Source of the DNA: TWA4 sp051879215
Lineage (GTDB): Bacteria > Bacillota > Clostridia > Lachnospirales > Lachnospiraceae
Assembly: GCA_051879215.1 (NCBI GenBank)
Contig: JBJELP010000073.1
Coordinates: 1 to 15,262 of the forward strand
Reading direction: 5' to 3'
Length of the DNA: 15,262 nucleotides
The translations under genes and the position numbers were made by a program. Shown piece by piece: positions 6,879-13,731 of this stretch (the first letter of the stretch is position 1; the number at the start of each line of letters is the position of its first letter). Below the pieces are notes generated by a model that worked only from the letters and a program-made list of their open reading frames with translations, did not search any database and had not been told where the DNA came from.

Positions 6879-7868
6879 ATGTTAACACCCAGACAGAACC
6901 TGTTGGAAACAATGAAGGGCGGCAACCCCGATCGTTTTGTAAATCAGTATGACTTTTTAAAGCTGATTATGAATAACCCTTTTGCAATGAGCAATCCCAA
7001 CCCCAAATACGGCGAACATAACGTAGTAAATGCATGGGGTGTAACCAAATCATGGCCCGAAGGAACACCCGGTGCATTCCCAGTACATACACCCGACAAG
7101 ATCGTTATCAAGGATATCGAAGACTGGAAATCCTATGTAAAAGCTCCCAGCGTAATGTTCCCCGAATCTGCATGGGAACCTGCCATCGCTGCTGCAGAAG
7201 CAATTGACAGATCTCAGTACTTCGTAGCTCCTTTCATTGCTCCCGGTCTGTTCGAACAGTGCCATTACCTTCTGGAAATCCAGAACTGCCTGATCAACTT
7301 CTATGAATATCCCGATGAAATGGCTGAACTGATCAAATATCTTACTGACTGGGAAGTACAGTACGCAGAACAGCTTTGCAAGTATATCAAACCCGACGCT
7401 CTGTTCCATCATGATGACTGGGGCAGCCAGATTTCCACATTCCTGTCTCCTGATATGTTCGAAGAATTCTATCTGGATGCTTACAAACAGGTTTACGGAA
7501 CCTACAAGGAAAACGGTGTTGAACTGATTGTTCATCATTCTGATTCTTACGCTGCTACTTTGGTTCCTTTCATGATCGATATGGGCATCGATATCTGGCA
7601 GGGTGTTATGAACTCCAACGATATCCCTGCACTGATCAAGAAGTACGGCGGACAGATTACTTTCATGGGCGGTATCGACAGTGCAGATGTTGACTACGAA
7701 GGCTGGACACAGGAAAGAGTAGCAGAAAAGGTTAAAGCTGCATGTGAAGCCTGCGGCAAGCATTACTTCATCCCCTGCGGTTCTCAGGGTCTTCCCATGT
7801 CCACATTCCCCGGTGTATATGAAGCAATTTCACAGGAAATCGACAACATGAGCAAAATCATGTTCTAA
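6879..7868 (+). CDS. Uroporphyrinogen-decarboxylase-fold protein, corrinoid methyltransferase-like
   Basis: The 329-residue protein has the UroD barrel pattern of the non-heme branch, which includes MtaA/CmuA-type methyltransferases: 'ETMKGGNPDR' at the start, 'HHDDWGSQISTFLSPDMF' (residues 177 on), 'KENGVELIVHHSDS' (about 211-223), 'MIDMGIDIWQG', 'ITFMGGID' and 'YFIPCGSQG' with Cys300. In the methyltransferases zinc is held by an H-x-C pair plus a later Cys. Here His220 and Cys300 are kept, but the middle position is Asp222 ('HSD'). Methyl transfer between a corrinoid protein and a thiol or folate is therefore an inference; true heme synthesis is unlikely. ATG 6879 is preceded by GAGGAGG; the frame also extends upstream to 6753 into the regulator's end, but without a ribosome site. 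The codon use looks strongly biased (many ATC, AAC, CCC, CTG), suggesting high expression. It stands alone between a promoter and a terminator. Confidence 0.9.
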   Translation: MLTPRQNLLETMKGGNPDRFVNQYDFLKLIMNNPFAMSNPNPKYGEHNVVNAWGVTKSWPEGTPGAFPVHTPDKIVIKDIEDWKSYVKAPSVMFPESAWEPAIAAAEAIDRSQYFVAPFIAPGLFEQCHYLLEIQNCLINFYEYPDEMAELIKYLTDWEVQYAEQLCKYIKPDALFHHDDWGSQISTFLSPDMFEEFYLDAYKQVYGTYKENGVELIVHHSDSYAATLVPFMIDMGIDIWQGVMNSNDIPALIKKYGGQITFMGGIDSADVDYEGWTQERVAEKVKAACEACGKHYFIPCGSQGLPMSTFPGVYEAISQEIDNMSKIMF

Positions 7869-7893
7869 TCACAAATAACTTCCGTATAAAGCA

Positions 7894-7933
7894 AAGTGGG
7901 TGGTGCCGCACAGCGGCATCACCCTTGTTTTTT
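7894..7933 (+). terminator. Intrinsic terminator of the UroD-fold gene
   Basis: GGGTGGTGCCGC (7898-7909) pairs with GCGGCATCACCC (7913-7924) with one G-U pair and a 3-base loop, followed by TTG and six Ts (7925-7933). A strong rho-independent terminator 25 bp after the stop codon. Confidence 0.9.
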
Positions 7934-7970
7934 ACCGATGAAAATTGGAATGAATGAAACATGCCGTTAA

Positions 7971-8888
7971 TTAACGGGAATCATTCTGTATATGTTCCAT
8001 CACATATTCAATAAAATCCTGAACCTCCGGAATCAGCGGTTCTCCTTCCCGGATAATGTATCCAAACGTCACACCGGCTCCTTTCCCTTCAATGGGAATC
8101 GCATGGATCTTTTCATTGACGCATACATCAGACGGAAGATTATAACTGATATTGCAAAGATCCGTATCCAGCATCATATGAATCAACAGATGCTCACTGT
8201 TGGTCATAATCACCTGCTGATTCTTATAAAAAGGATATTCTGCCTGCAGATATCCCGGATTCATATCCACCGCGTAATTATCCTCCGGAGACTGGATGAA
8301 ACGATAATTCCGAAGCTGCTGTTCCGTCACACTTTCCGCATCATACAACGGATTTTTAGGACCTGCAAACAGCATGGCCTGCATGCTCTTCAACGGAACA
8401 AATACCAGTCCCTTTTCAGAAATTGCATTGATAAAATATGCTTTCTGTCTGTCTGATACATATACAAAACCCACATCTGTTTCACGGGAATGCACCGATT
8501 CCACAATTTCCGACATACTTCCCCTCACATAATCTGCGCGCAATTCCTTTTCAATATTAGCAATAAAATAATGAGAAAACAGATCCACCATCCTGTCCCC
8601 GGAATTGGCTGCAACCCTCAGGCGGCGCTGCCGCAGTTCTTCCGGCAGATTGATAATACGATTGGAATCAATCAACACCTGTCTGGCATAGTGATAGATA
8701 TGTCTGCCGGCTTCTGTAGCAGCCACACCTTTGGCAGTCCGTTCCAGAAGAGGGCATCCCAGTTCATCCTCCAGTGCTTTTATTGTCTTGCTGATATGGG
8801 GCTGTGTGGTATATAAAAGATCTGCCGCCCGCTTAAAGCTGCCGCAATCCACACTTACTACAAAATACTGTAACTGTTTTAAATCCAT
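7971..8888 (-). CDS. LysR-family transcriptional regulator
   Basis: The 305-residue protein starts with the classic LysR winged helix (residues 1-60: MDLKQLQYFVVSVDCGSF, then AADLLYTTQPHISKTIKALEDELGCPLLER, with TEAGRHIY at the wing). The rest (about 88-300) is the two-lobed periplasmic-binding-like effector domain. ATG 8888 has GGAG about 9 bases upstream (8896-8899). LysR genes usually face their target across a shared promoter, but the gene upstream is a tRNA on the same strand, so no divergent target is present. It converges with the UroD-fold gene, whose terminator lies between them. A perfect 14-bp palindrome CCGTTAATTAACGG (7964-7977) covers its stop codon; it lacks a T run and may be chance. 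The effector is unknown. Confidence 0.94.
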   Translation of the reverse strand: MDLKQLQYFVVSVDCGSFKRAADLLYTTQPHISKTIKALEDELGCPLLERTAKGVAATEAGRHIYHYARQVLIDSNRIINLPEELRQRRLRVAANSGDRMVDLFSHYFIANIEKELRADYVRGSMSEIVESVHSRETDVGFVYVSDRQKAYFINAISEKGLVFVPLKSMQAMLFAGPKNPLYDAESVTEQQLRNYRFIQSPEDNYAVDMNPGYLQAEYPFYKNQQVIMTNSEHLLIHMMLDTDLCNISYNLPSDVCVNEKIHAIPIEGKGAGVTFGYIIREGEPLIPEVQDFIEYVMEHIQNDSR

Positions 8889-9047
8889 ATATGGTACTCC
8901 ATTATTCTGATCATCTCTGTACTACTATAATACCATACCACAGACTACATTTTTTATCTATTCCTGTGAAAAGGTTTGAATATCAAAATGATTTACCCCC
9001 ATGATACAAGCGTAATTCTATCTATAATCACGGCGAACCAGCGGAAT

Positions 9048-9078
9048 AAAAAAAGGTCTGGAATAAATTCCAGACCTT
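9048..9078 (-). terminator. Terminator of tRNA-Arg
   Basis: AAGGTCTGGAA (9053-9063) and TTCCAGACCTT (9068-9078) form a perfect 11-bp stem with a 4-base loop. On the minus strand seven Ts follow (9054-9048). It begins 5 bases after the tRNA 3' end. Confidence 0.92.
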
Positions 9079-9082
9079 ACAG

Positions 9083-9156
<74 letters not shown>

Positions 9157-9188
9157 ATCTCATTCGCTGTTTCCCAGCGACATGATGT

Positions 9189-9217
9189 ATAATACACCTT
9201 TTCCAAACAAAAGTCAA
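9189..9217 (-). promoter_or_regulatory. tRNA-Arg promoter
   Basis: On the minus strand, -35 TTGACT (9212-9217), a 17-base spacer and -10 TATTAT (9189-9194). The transcript should start near 9182, about 25 bases before the mature tRNA. Confidence 0.87.
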
Positions 9218-9277
9218 TAGTTATTTTCAAATTTTTTTAATTGTTTTTTCTGTTTTGAAAATTCGAATAACAACAGA

Positions 9278-9325
9278 TCCGGAAAATAAAGGAAATACCG
9301 AAACGTACTCCATTTATTTTCCGGA
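9278..9325. repeat. Perfect 13-bp inverted repeat between tRNA-Arg and transketolase
   Basis: TCCGGAAAATAAA (9278-9290) is exactly inverted as TTTATTTTCCGGA (9313-9325), with 22 bases between. No T run follows on either strand, so it is not a clear terminator. The 203-bp region 9218-9420 has no supported gene. Confidence 0.6.
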
Positions 9326-9385
9326 CACTCAGAAAAATCAATTTACAAACCAAACGGAAATGTCTGCTTATGGAAACATCACCAA

Positions 9386-9410
9386 CTGTAAAAATCGATT
9401 GCTTTTACAG
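9386..9410 (-). terminator. Possible weak terminator after the transketolase genes
   Basis: CTGTAAAA (9403-9410 on the minus strand) pairs with TTTTACAG (9386-9393) around a 9-base loop, just after the transketolase stop codon. The stem ends in A-T pairs with Ts inside it and no T run follows, so efficiency is doubtful. Confidence 0.4.
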
Positions 9411-9420
9411 CCAGAACCCC

Positions 9421-10359
9421 CTACAGCCAGAACTTAATCTGTTTGTAGATACCTTTTGCATCCAGTTCATATTTCTCCAGCAGTTTCACTGCGGGACCGG
9501 ATTCACCAAATGTATCATAAACGCCGATTTTCAGCATGGGAGTGGGATGATACTGACAAAGTGCATCTGCCACCATGCTTCCCAGTCCGCCGATGGTGGA
9601 ATGTTCTTCTACGGTAACGACCTTACCGGTTTTCTTTGCAGAATCAACGATCAGGTTCACATCCAGAGGTTTGATGGTGTGAATATTGATGACTTCTGCA
9701 TTGATTCCATCTTTTGCCAGCATCTCAGCTGCATCCAGTGCTTCGGACACTTCAAGACCGGTGGCTACGATTGTCAGATCGGTACCCTCTTTTAATACGA
9801 TTCCCTTACCGATTTCAAACTTGTAATCCGGTCTGTCATTGATTACCGGAACGGCCAGACGGCCAAATCTCAGATAGAAAGGACCGTAGTTCTCATATGC
9901 AGCCATAACTGCTGCTTCTGCCTCAATGACATCGGAGGGGTTAATAATGGTCATACCGGGAATACAGCTCATCAGCGCGATATCTTCATTGCACTGATGG
10001 GTTGCACCATCTTCACCTACGGAAATACCTGCATGGGTTGCACCGATTTTTACATTGAGATGAGGATAAGCAACCGAGTTGCGGATCTGTTCAAATGCAC
10101 GGCCTGTTGCAAACATGGCAAAAGAACTTGCAAAGGGAATCATACCCGTGGTTGCCAGACCTGCTGCAACACCGATCATATTGCCTTCTGCAATACCGCA
10201 GTCGATGAAACGTTCCGGAAAGGCTTTCTTAAATGTACCGGTCTTGGTCGCTGCTGCCAGATCGGCATCCAGAACAACCACTTTTTCATCCATTTCGCCC
10301 AGTTTCTTTAATGTATTACCCCAGCCTTCACGTGTAGCTACTTTCTTTACTTCTGACAT
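9421..10359 (-). CDS. Transketolase, C-terminal subunit
   Basis: The 312-residue protein is the pyrimidine-binding plus C-terminal part of a split transketolase. Together with the N-terminal subunit it moves two-carbon units between sugar phosphates in the non-oxidative pentose phosphate pathway, using thiamine diphosphate. Visible marks are 'VVLDADLAAATKTGTF' near 30, 'IDCGIAEGNMIGVAAGLA' (near 52-69, with the Glu that activates thiamine), 'HAGISVGEDGATHQCNEDIALM' near 108 and 'VTVEEHSTIGGLGS' (about 255). The last part is the transketolase C-terminal domain. Its start ATG 10359 lies inside the end of the N-terminal subunit gene (13-bp overlap), so the two are translationally coupled. A GGAAAGGA element about 16 bases upstream is only a distant ribosome site. 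Split transketolases of this form are common in Clostridia and archaea. The 3' end carries a small tandem duplication (9406-9433). Confidence 0.95.
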   Translation of the reverse strand: MSEVKKVATREGWGNTLKKLGEMDEKVVVLDADLAAATKTGTFKKAFPERFIDCGIAEGNMIGVAAGLATTGMIPFASSFAMFATGRAFEQIRNSVAYPHLNVKIGATHAGISVGEDGATHQCNEDIALMSCIPGMTIINPSDVIEAEAAVMAAYENYGPFYLRFGRLAVPVINDRPDYKFEIGKGIVLKEGTDLTIVATGLEVSEALDAAEMLAKDGINAEVINIHTIKPLDVNLIVDSAKKTGKVVTVEEHSTIGGLGSMVADALCQYHPTPMLKIGVYDTFGESGPAVKLLEKYELDAKGIYKQIKFWL

Positions 10360-11186
10360 AATTCTTCACCAATCCTTTCCAGATCTGCCATTGCAATTGC
10401 GAATTCATCATCATTGGGTGCTTTACCATGCCAGTCGGCATTATTTTCCATAAAAGAAACACCCTTACCCTTGATACTCTTTGCAATAATAGCAACCGGC
10501 TTATCTGTGATGGTTCTTGCCTCATCAAAAGCAGCCTTGATCTTATCAAAATCATGCGCATCATCCAGATTGATGGCATGGAAATTAAATGCTTCAAATT
10601 TCTTGTCGATGGGATAAGGAGAGTTTACATCTGCGATATTGCCATCGATCTGCAGTCCGTTGTTGTCTACGATTACAACCAGATTGTTCAGCTTGCGGAA
10701 ACCTGCCAGCATGGCTGCTTCCCAAACCTGTCCTTCCTGAATTTCACCATCGCCCAGAAGTGTATACACACGATAGTCCTTGTTCTGCAGTTTTGCACCC
10801 AGTGCCATACCAACTGCAGCGGAAATACCCTGTCCAAGGGAACCGGATGACATGTCGATACCGGGAGTGCTCTGCATACAGGGATGTCCCTGCAGATGAG
10901 AACCGATCTTACGCAGCGTCACCATATCCTCGATGGGGAAATAGCCTCTCAGTGCCAATGCTGCATATAAACCGGGAGCAGTATGACCCTTTGACAATAC
11001 AAAACGGTCTCTATCCGGATCTTTCGGATTCTGAGGATCGATATTCAGTTCCTCAAAATAAAGATAAGTGAAAATGTCTGCGGCGGAAAGAGATCCGCCC
11101 GGATGTCCGGCCTTTGCACTATGAACACCGGTAATGATGCCCTTACGGACTTCATTTGCCATTTTCTGAAGTTCAAGTTTATTCAT
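10347..11186 (-). CDS. Transketolase, N-terminal subunit
   Basis: The 279-residue protein carries the diphosphate-binding half of transketolase. Seen are 'AGHPGGSLSAADI' (near 25), 'RFVLSKGHTAPGLYAAL', 'GSHLQGHP', 'DMSSGSLGQGISAAVGMA' and the thiamine-diphosphate motif GDGEIQEGQVWEA (near 146) ending in NNLVVIVDNNGLQ. It needs the partner gene for activity because the pyrimidine site lies there. ATG 11186 is chosen because AAGGAGG lies 5 bases upstream (11192-11198). The frame runs on to 11246, but that extension covers this ribosome site and most of the leader. The start region contains a short CTTG/CAAG hairpin (11196-11208) that overlaps the ribosome site and could slow initiation. Confidence 0.95.
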   Translation of the reverse strand: MNKLELQKMANEVRKGIITGVHSAKAGHPGGSLSAADIFTYLYFEELNIDPQNPKDPDRDRFVLSKGHTAPGLYAALALRGYFPIEDMVTLRKIGSHLQGHPCMQSTPGIDMSSGSLGQGISAAVGMALGAKLQNKDYRVYTLLGDGEIQEGQVWEAAMLAGFRKLNNLVVIVDNNGLQIDGNIADVNSPYPIDKKFEAFNFHAINLDDAHDFDKIKAAFDEARTITDKPVAIIAKSIKGKGVSFMENNADWHGKAPNDDEFAIAMADLERIGEELCQK

Positions 11187-11266
11187 TTTTTCCTCCTTGC
11201 GGCGCAAGAATGATGCACCATATTGTGTGGGACAAATGTCAGTCAATAGTTTCCTCCCTAAACTCT

Positions 11267-11295
11267 AGAATAACGCACAAACGAACAACTGTCAA
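11267..11295 (-). promoter_or_regulatory. Promoter of the split transketolase operon
   Basis: A perfect -35 TTGACA (11290-11295), a 17-base spacer and -10 TATTCT (11267-11272) on the minus strand. The -35 abuts the stop codon of the HAD gene (11296-11298). The leader is about 75 bases. Confidence 0.87.
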
Positions 11296-11826
11296 TTATG
11301 GGGAGGTTTTTATTTGTAGACATGCCCACCAGATTCGTTCCAGAAAACCAGGTTTCTTTTCCAGCAACCGGACTGCCCTGTCCACATCGGAATCCAGCAG
11401 ACCGCCTTCCTCAAAATCGGTCCGGATCCAGCGTCTGTCCAGACCTTTTTTCTTCCAGTTGTAATCATAATCATCCAGAATCACAAAACCGTCTATCCGT
11501 TCCGGTGCATGCATCAGCCAGTGTCTGACCTCGGCTTCCCTGGCATCACCGTCCAGATAAATGGTTTTGTCTTCAATTTCCAGACCAAACTCCGCCAGTG
11601 CATCCACCAGAAACAGTGTATACTCCCAGGTATCTTCCCGTCTCTTTTCCCATCCTCCCCGCCAGGAAGAAGACAGAATCAGTTTGGCACCGGTGCGGTC
11701 AACAATCCGTTTCAGACGCTCCACACAAACCGGATCAATCGGTGGGATAAACTCTCCATCCGGAAAGGATTCATAATACTCTTCAGAATTCAGTACGCCG
11801 TCAATGTCAAGAAAAATTACTTTCAT
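11296..11826 (-). CDS. Small HAD-fold phosphatase-like protein
   Basis: The 176-residue protein opens with the haloacid dehalogenase motif I, FLDIDGVLN, with catalytic Asp7 and Asp9. It continues with TGAKLILSSSWRGGW (motif II, near 46-60) and FVILDDYDY (motif IV acidic residues, near 121). This 'DGVLN...LSSSWR' pattern belongs to the compact HAD group described from 'Swiss Army Knife' RNA-repair proteins; whether this single-domain member works on RNA ends, nucleotides or another phosphate is unknown. ATG 11826 has AAAGGAG about 7 bases upstream. It lies before the transketolase genes on the same strand with no terminator between, so read-through into them is possible although they have their own promoter. 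The W-rich C-terminus (RIWWACLQ) is not explained. Confidence 0.88.
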   Translation of the reverse strand: MKVIFLDIDGVLNSEEYYESFPDGEFIPPIDPVCVERLKRIVDRTGAKLILSSSWRGGWEKRREDTWEYTLFLVDALAEFGLEIEDKTIYLDGDAREAEVRHWLMHAPERIDGFVILDDYDYNWKKKGLDRRWIRTDFEEGGLLDSDVDRAVRLLEKKPGFLERIWWACLQIKTSP

Positions 11827-12137
11827 AAGTTTCTCCTTTCGCAGCCTCCATCCGACAACAGAAAAACTGATTTTTCCATGTATGCGCTGAACAGAGAGAT
11901 TCTGTCCAGCCGGAAATGATTTCTGATGGATGGTACAGCTATCATAACGGATTTTAGCTTCTGCGTCAAAGGCATCAAAAGGACCGGCCGAAAACTGTAA
12001 ACAAACGGACAGGAAATGACAGGAAACTTCCGGTTATACTTGCATTCTCCTGGTTCAGCACGTAAAATAATATCTGCCGGCGGTTCAAACAAAAGCCGAC
12101 ATTTTCCTAATATACAATGTTTCAGGAGGTAATCATA
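11827..12137. other. Divergent intergenic region upstream of aminopeptidase and HAD genes
   Basis: This 311-bp stretch separates the HAD gene (-) from the aminopeptidase gene (+). An open frame of 89 codons on the minus strand (11823-12092) has no ribosome site or recognisable content and is not called. Two weak plus-strand promoter candidates are visible: TTCAAA (12084-12089) with TAATAT (12108-12113, 18-bp spacer), and TTGCAT (12040-12045) with TAAAAT (12063-12068, 17-bp spacer). GACAGGAAA is directly repeated at 12008-12016 and 12018-12026, ten bp apart, next to a GGAAACTTCC palindrome (12022-12031). The aminopeptidase ribosome site AGGAGGT is at 12124-12130. Confidence 0.45.
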
Positions 12138-13556
12138 ATGAAACTTTTAACTGACTATTCCTATAAAAAAGGATCCAGAAACCTGATCTATCCCATTTAC
12201 GAAGATCGCAGAATTGATGCAGAATTAACGGATCTGCTGGGTTTTGACTTAAATGATGAGATTGATAAATCACTGGGTACGCTGACCTCTGTACATACAC
12301 TTGGAAAACTTCCTTTTTCAAAAATGATGTTTCTCGGACTGGGCACTTCTGCCGAAATGACCACCCGCAGCATGCGAAAAGCCCTGGGCACTCTTTCTGA
12401 AAAAATCAAGGACTCCATGGATTTTGCACTTCCTTTTGCCGTAACGGAAACACTGGATGAATCCGCAATTGCTGCAATCTATGCAGAAACCTATCAGATG
12501 AGCCAGTATGAAGAACAGATTCAGGGACATGATGCAAAAGTTATTCCGGAACAGTATGTGATCTCAGATGCACAGATGGATTCTCAGATCAATACCCGGA
12601 TCGAAGATGCGCTCACCACCGGGGAAATCATCGGAAAAGCAGTCAATTATGAAAAAGTTCTGGCTGATACTCCCGCCAACCTGATGACCCCTTCCATTCT
12701 GGTCCGGAAGGCACAGGAACTGGCAGCCCGCTATCATATGGACTGCACCGTTCTGGACATGGATAAACTGACAGAAATGAAAGCCGGCGGTATCCTGGCA
12801 GTAAATCAGGGCAGCGACGAGCCCTGTGCCATTATCTGTATCAAATATCAGGGAAACGGCGATGCTCCTTTCAAAGCATACATCGGCAAGGGACTGACCT
12901 TTGACAGCGGCGGATACAACATCAAAAGCAACAGCTACGGCATGAAATACGATATGATCGGCGGTGCCAGCGTACTGGCCGTTATGGAAATTCTGGCTGC
13001 AACCAAAGCCAGAACCAATGTATATGGTATTGTCCCCACAACGGAAAACATGATCAGCGGTCATGGATACCGTCCACAGGATGTGATCACCACACTCTCC
13101 GGAAAAACCGTGGAAATTGTCAGCACCGATGCGGAAGGCCGTATGATCCTCTGTGATGCCATCACTTATGCGCAGACACTGGATGTGACTCATATCATTG
13201 ACATGGCAACGCTGACCGGCGCTTGTGCAAGAGCACTCGGCACCACCTACACCGGCATCTTCTCCAACGACGACGACTTTTATGCAGCATTTCAGGACGC
13301 TGCAAACCGTGTGGATGAGAAAGTATGGAGACTTCCCATGGATCAGGAATACCGTGATATGCTCAAATCCAACAGTGCTGATATGAAAAACTCTGCCGGA
13401 AAACCCCTGGGCGGTGCTTCCGTAGCAGCCAACTTCCTGCAGGAATTTGTCAATGACGGCGTGAAATGGATTCATCTGGACGTGGCCGGTACCGGTGAAG
13501 TAGACGGACATGCAACCGGAGTTATGGTACGCACCGTCGCTGAAGTGCTGAAATAA
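12138..13556 (+). CDS. Leucyl aminopeptidase, peptidase family M17
   Basis: The 472-residue cytoplasmic enzyme removes N-terminal residues (often leucine) from peptides using two metal ions. The catalytic C-terminal domain is complete: GKGLTFDSGG with Lys251 and Asp256, KYDMIGGA with Asp272, TDAEGR with Asp331, Glu333 and the catalytic Arg335, then IDMATLTGA and LDVAGTG. These match the metal ligands and active-site pair of the family. One change is seen in the signature: the usual NTDAEGR reads STDAEGR (Ser329). The N-terminal 160 residues are the variable macro-like domain. ATG 12138 is chosen for AGGAGGT 7 bases upstream; the longer frame from 12117 would include it. Members of this family form hexamers and sometimes also bind DNA, which cannot be judged here. 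It stands alone, with convergent genes downstream. Confidence 0.95.
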   Translation: MKLLTDYSYKKGSRNLIYPIYEDRRIDAELTDLLGFDLNDEIDKSLGTLTSVHTLGKLPFSKMMFLGLGTSAEMTTRSMRKALGTLSEKIKDSMDFALPFAVTETLDESAIAAIYAETYQMSQYEEQIQGHDAKVIPEQYVISDAQMDSQINTRIEDALTTGEIIGKAVNYEKVLADTPANLMTPSILVRKAQELAARYHMDCTVLDMDKLTEMKAGGILAVNQGSDEPCAIICIKYQGNGDAPFKAYIGKGLTFDSGGYNIKSNSYGMKYDMIGGASVLAVMEILAATKARTNVYGIVPTTENMISGHGYRPQDVITTLSGKTVEIVSTDAEGRMILCDAITYAQTLDVTHIIDMATLTGACARALGTTYTGIFSNDDDFYAAFQDAANRVDEKVWRLPMDQEYRDMLKSNSADMKNSAGKPLGGASVAANFLQEFVNDGVKWIHLDVAGTGEVDGHATGVMVRTVAEVLK

Positions 13557-13577
13557 GTTCAGGAACAGGCAGTGCAG

Positions 13578-13683
13578 ACAAGGGACCTCACATGAATTCA
13601 AATCGACGCCTGCGAAAATCTGGCGCCGGATTCAGTTGGCAAAGCAAACATTTTCCTATTCGAATTCATGGAGCGGCCCTTGT
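13578..13683. repeat. Long imperfect inverted repeat after the aminopeptidase gene
   Basis: ACAAGGG (13578-13584) pairs with CCCTTGT (13677-13683). Then, after a bulged A, CC (13586-13587) pairs with GG (13675-13676). After a small internal loop CATGAATTC (13591-13599) pairs with GAATTCATG (13662-13670). About 62 bases form the apical part, which itself has CGCC/GGCG pairing (13607-13610 with 13622-13625). TTGATTTT follows on the plus side, so it may work as a terminator between the two convergent genes, but it is far larger than needed. Confidence 0.55.
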
Positions 13684-13731
13684 TTGATTTTAACCTGCTT
13701 CTGGTCGTTTTTCAGATTTCAATACCCCTGA

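Noticed and set aside
6879..7868. True uroporphyrinogen decarboxylase (heme pathway hemE)
   Set aside because: The motifs (HHDDWG, HHSDS, PCGSQG) fit the methyltransferase-like branch, no other heme gene is near, and the protein sits beside a PucR-type regulator.
7964..7977. 14-bp palindrome CCGTTAATTAACGG over the LysR stop codon as a terminator
   Set aside because: AT-rich centre, short effective stem and no T run on either strand; probably chance.
9255..9437. Open frame of 60 codons on the plus strand in the gap next to transketolase
   Set aside because: No ribosome site, low-complexity content, and it runs into the transketolase gene on the other strand.
11823..12092. Open frame of 89 codons on the minus strand upstream of the HAD gene
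   Set aside because: No good ribosome site, Pro/Phe-rich unconvincing content and overlap with the HAD gene start; treated as intergenic.
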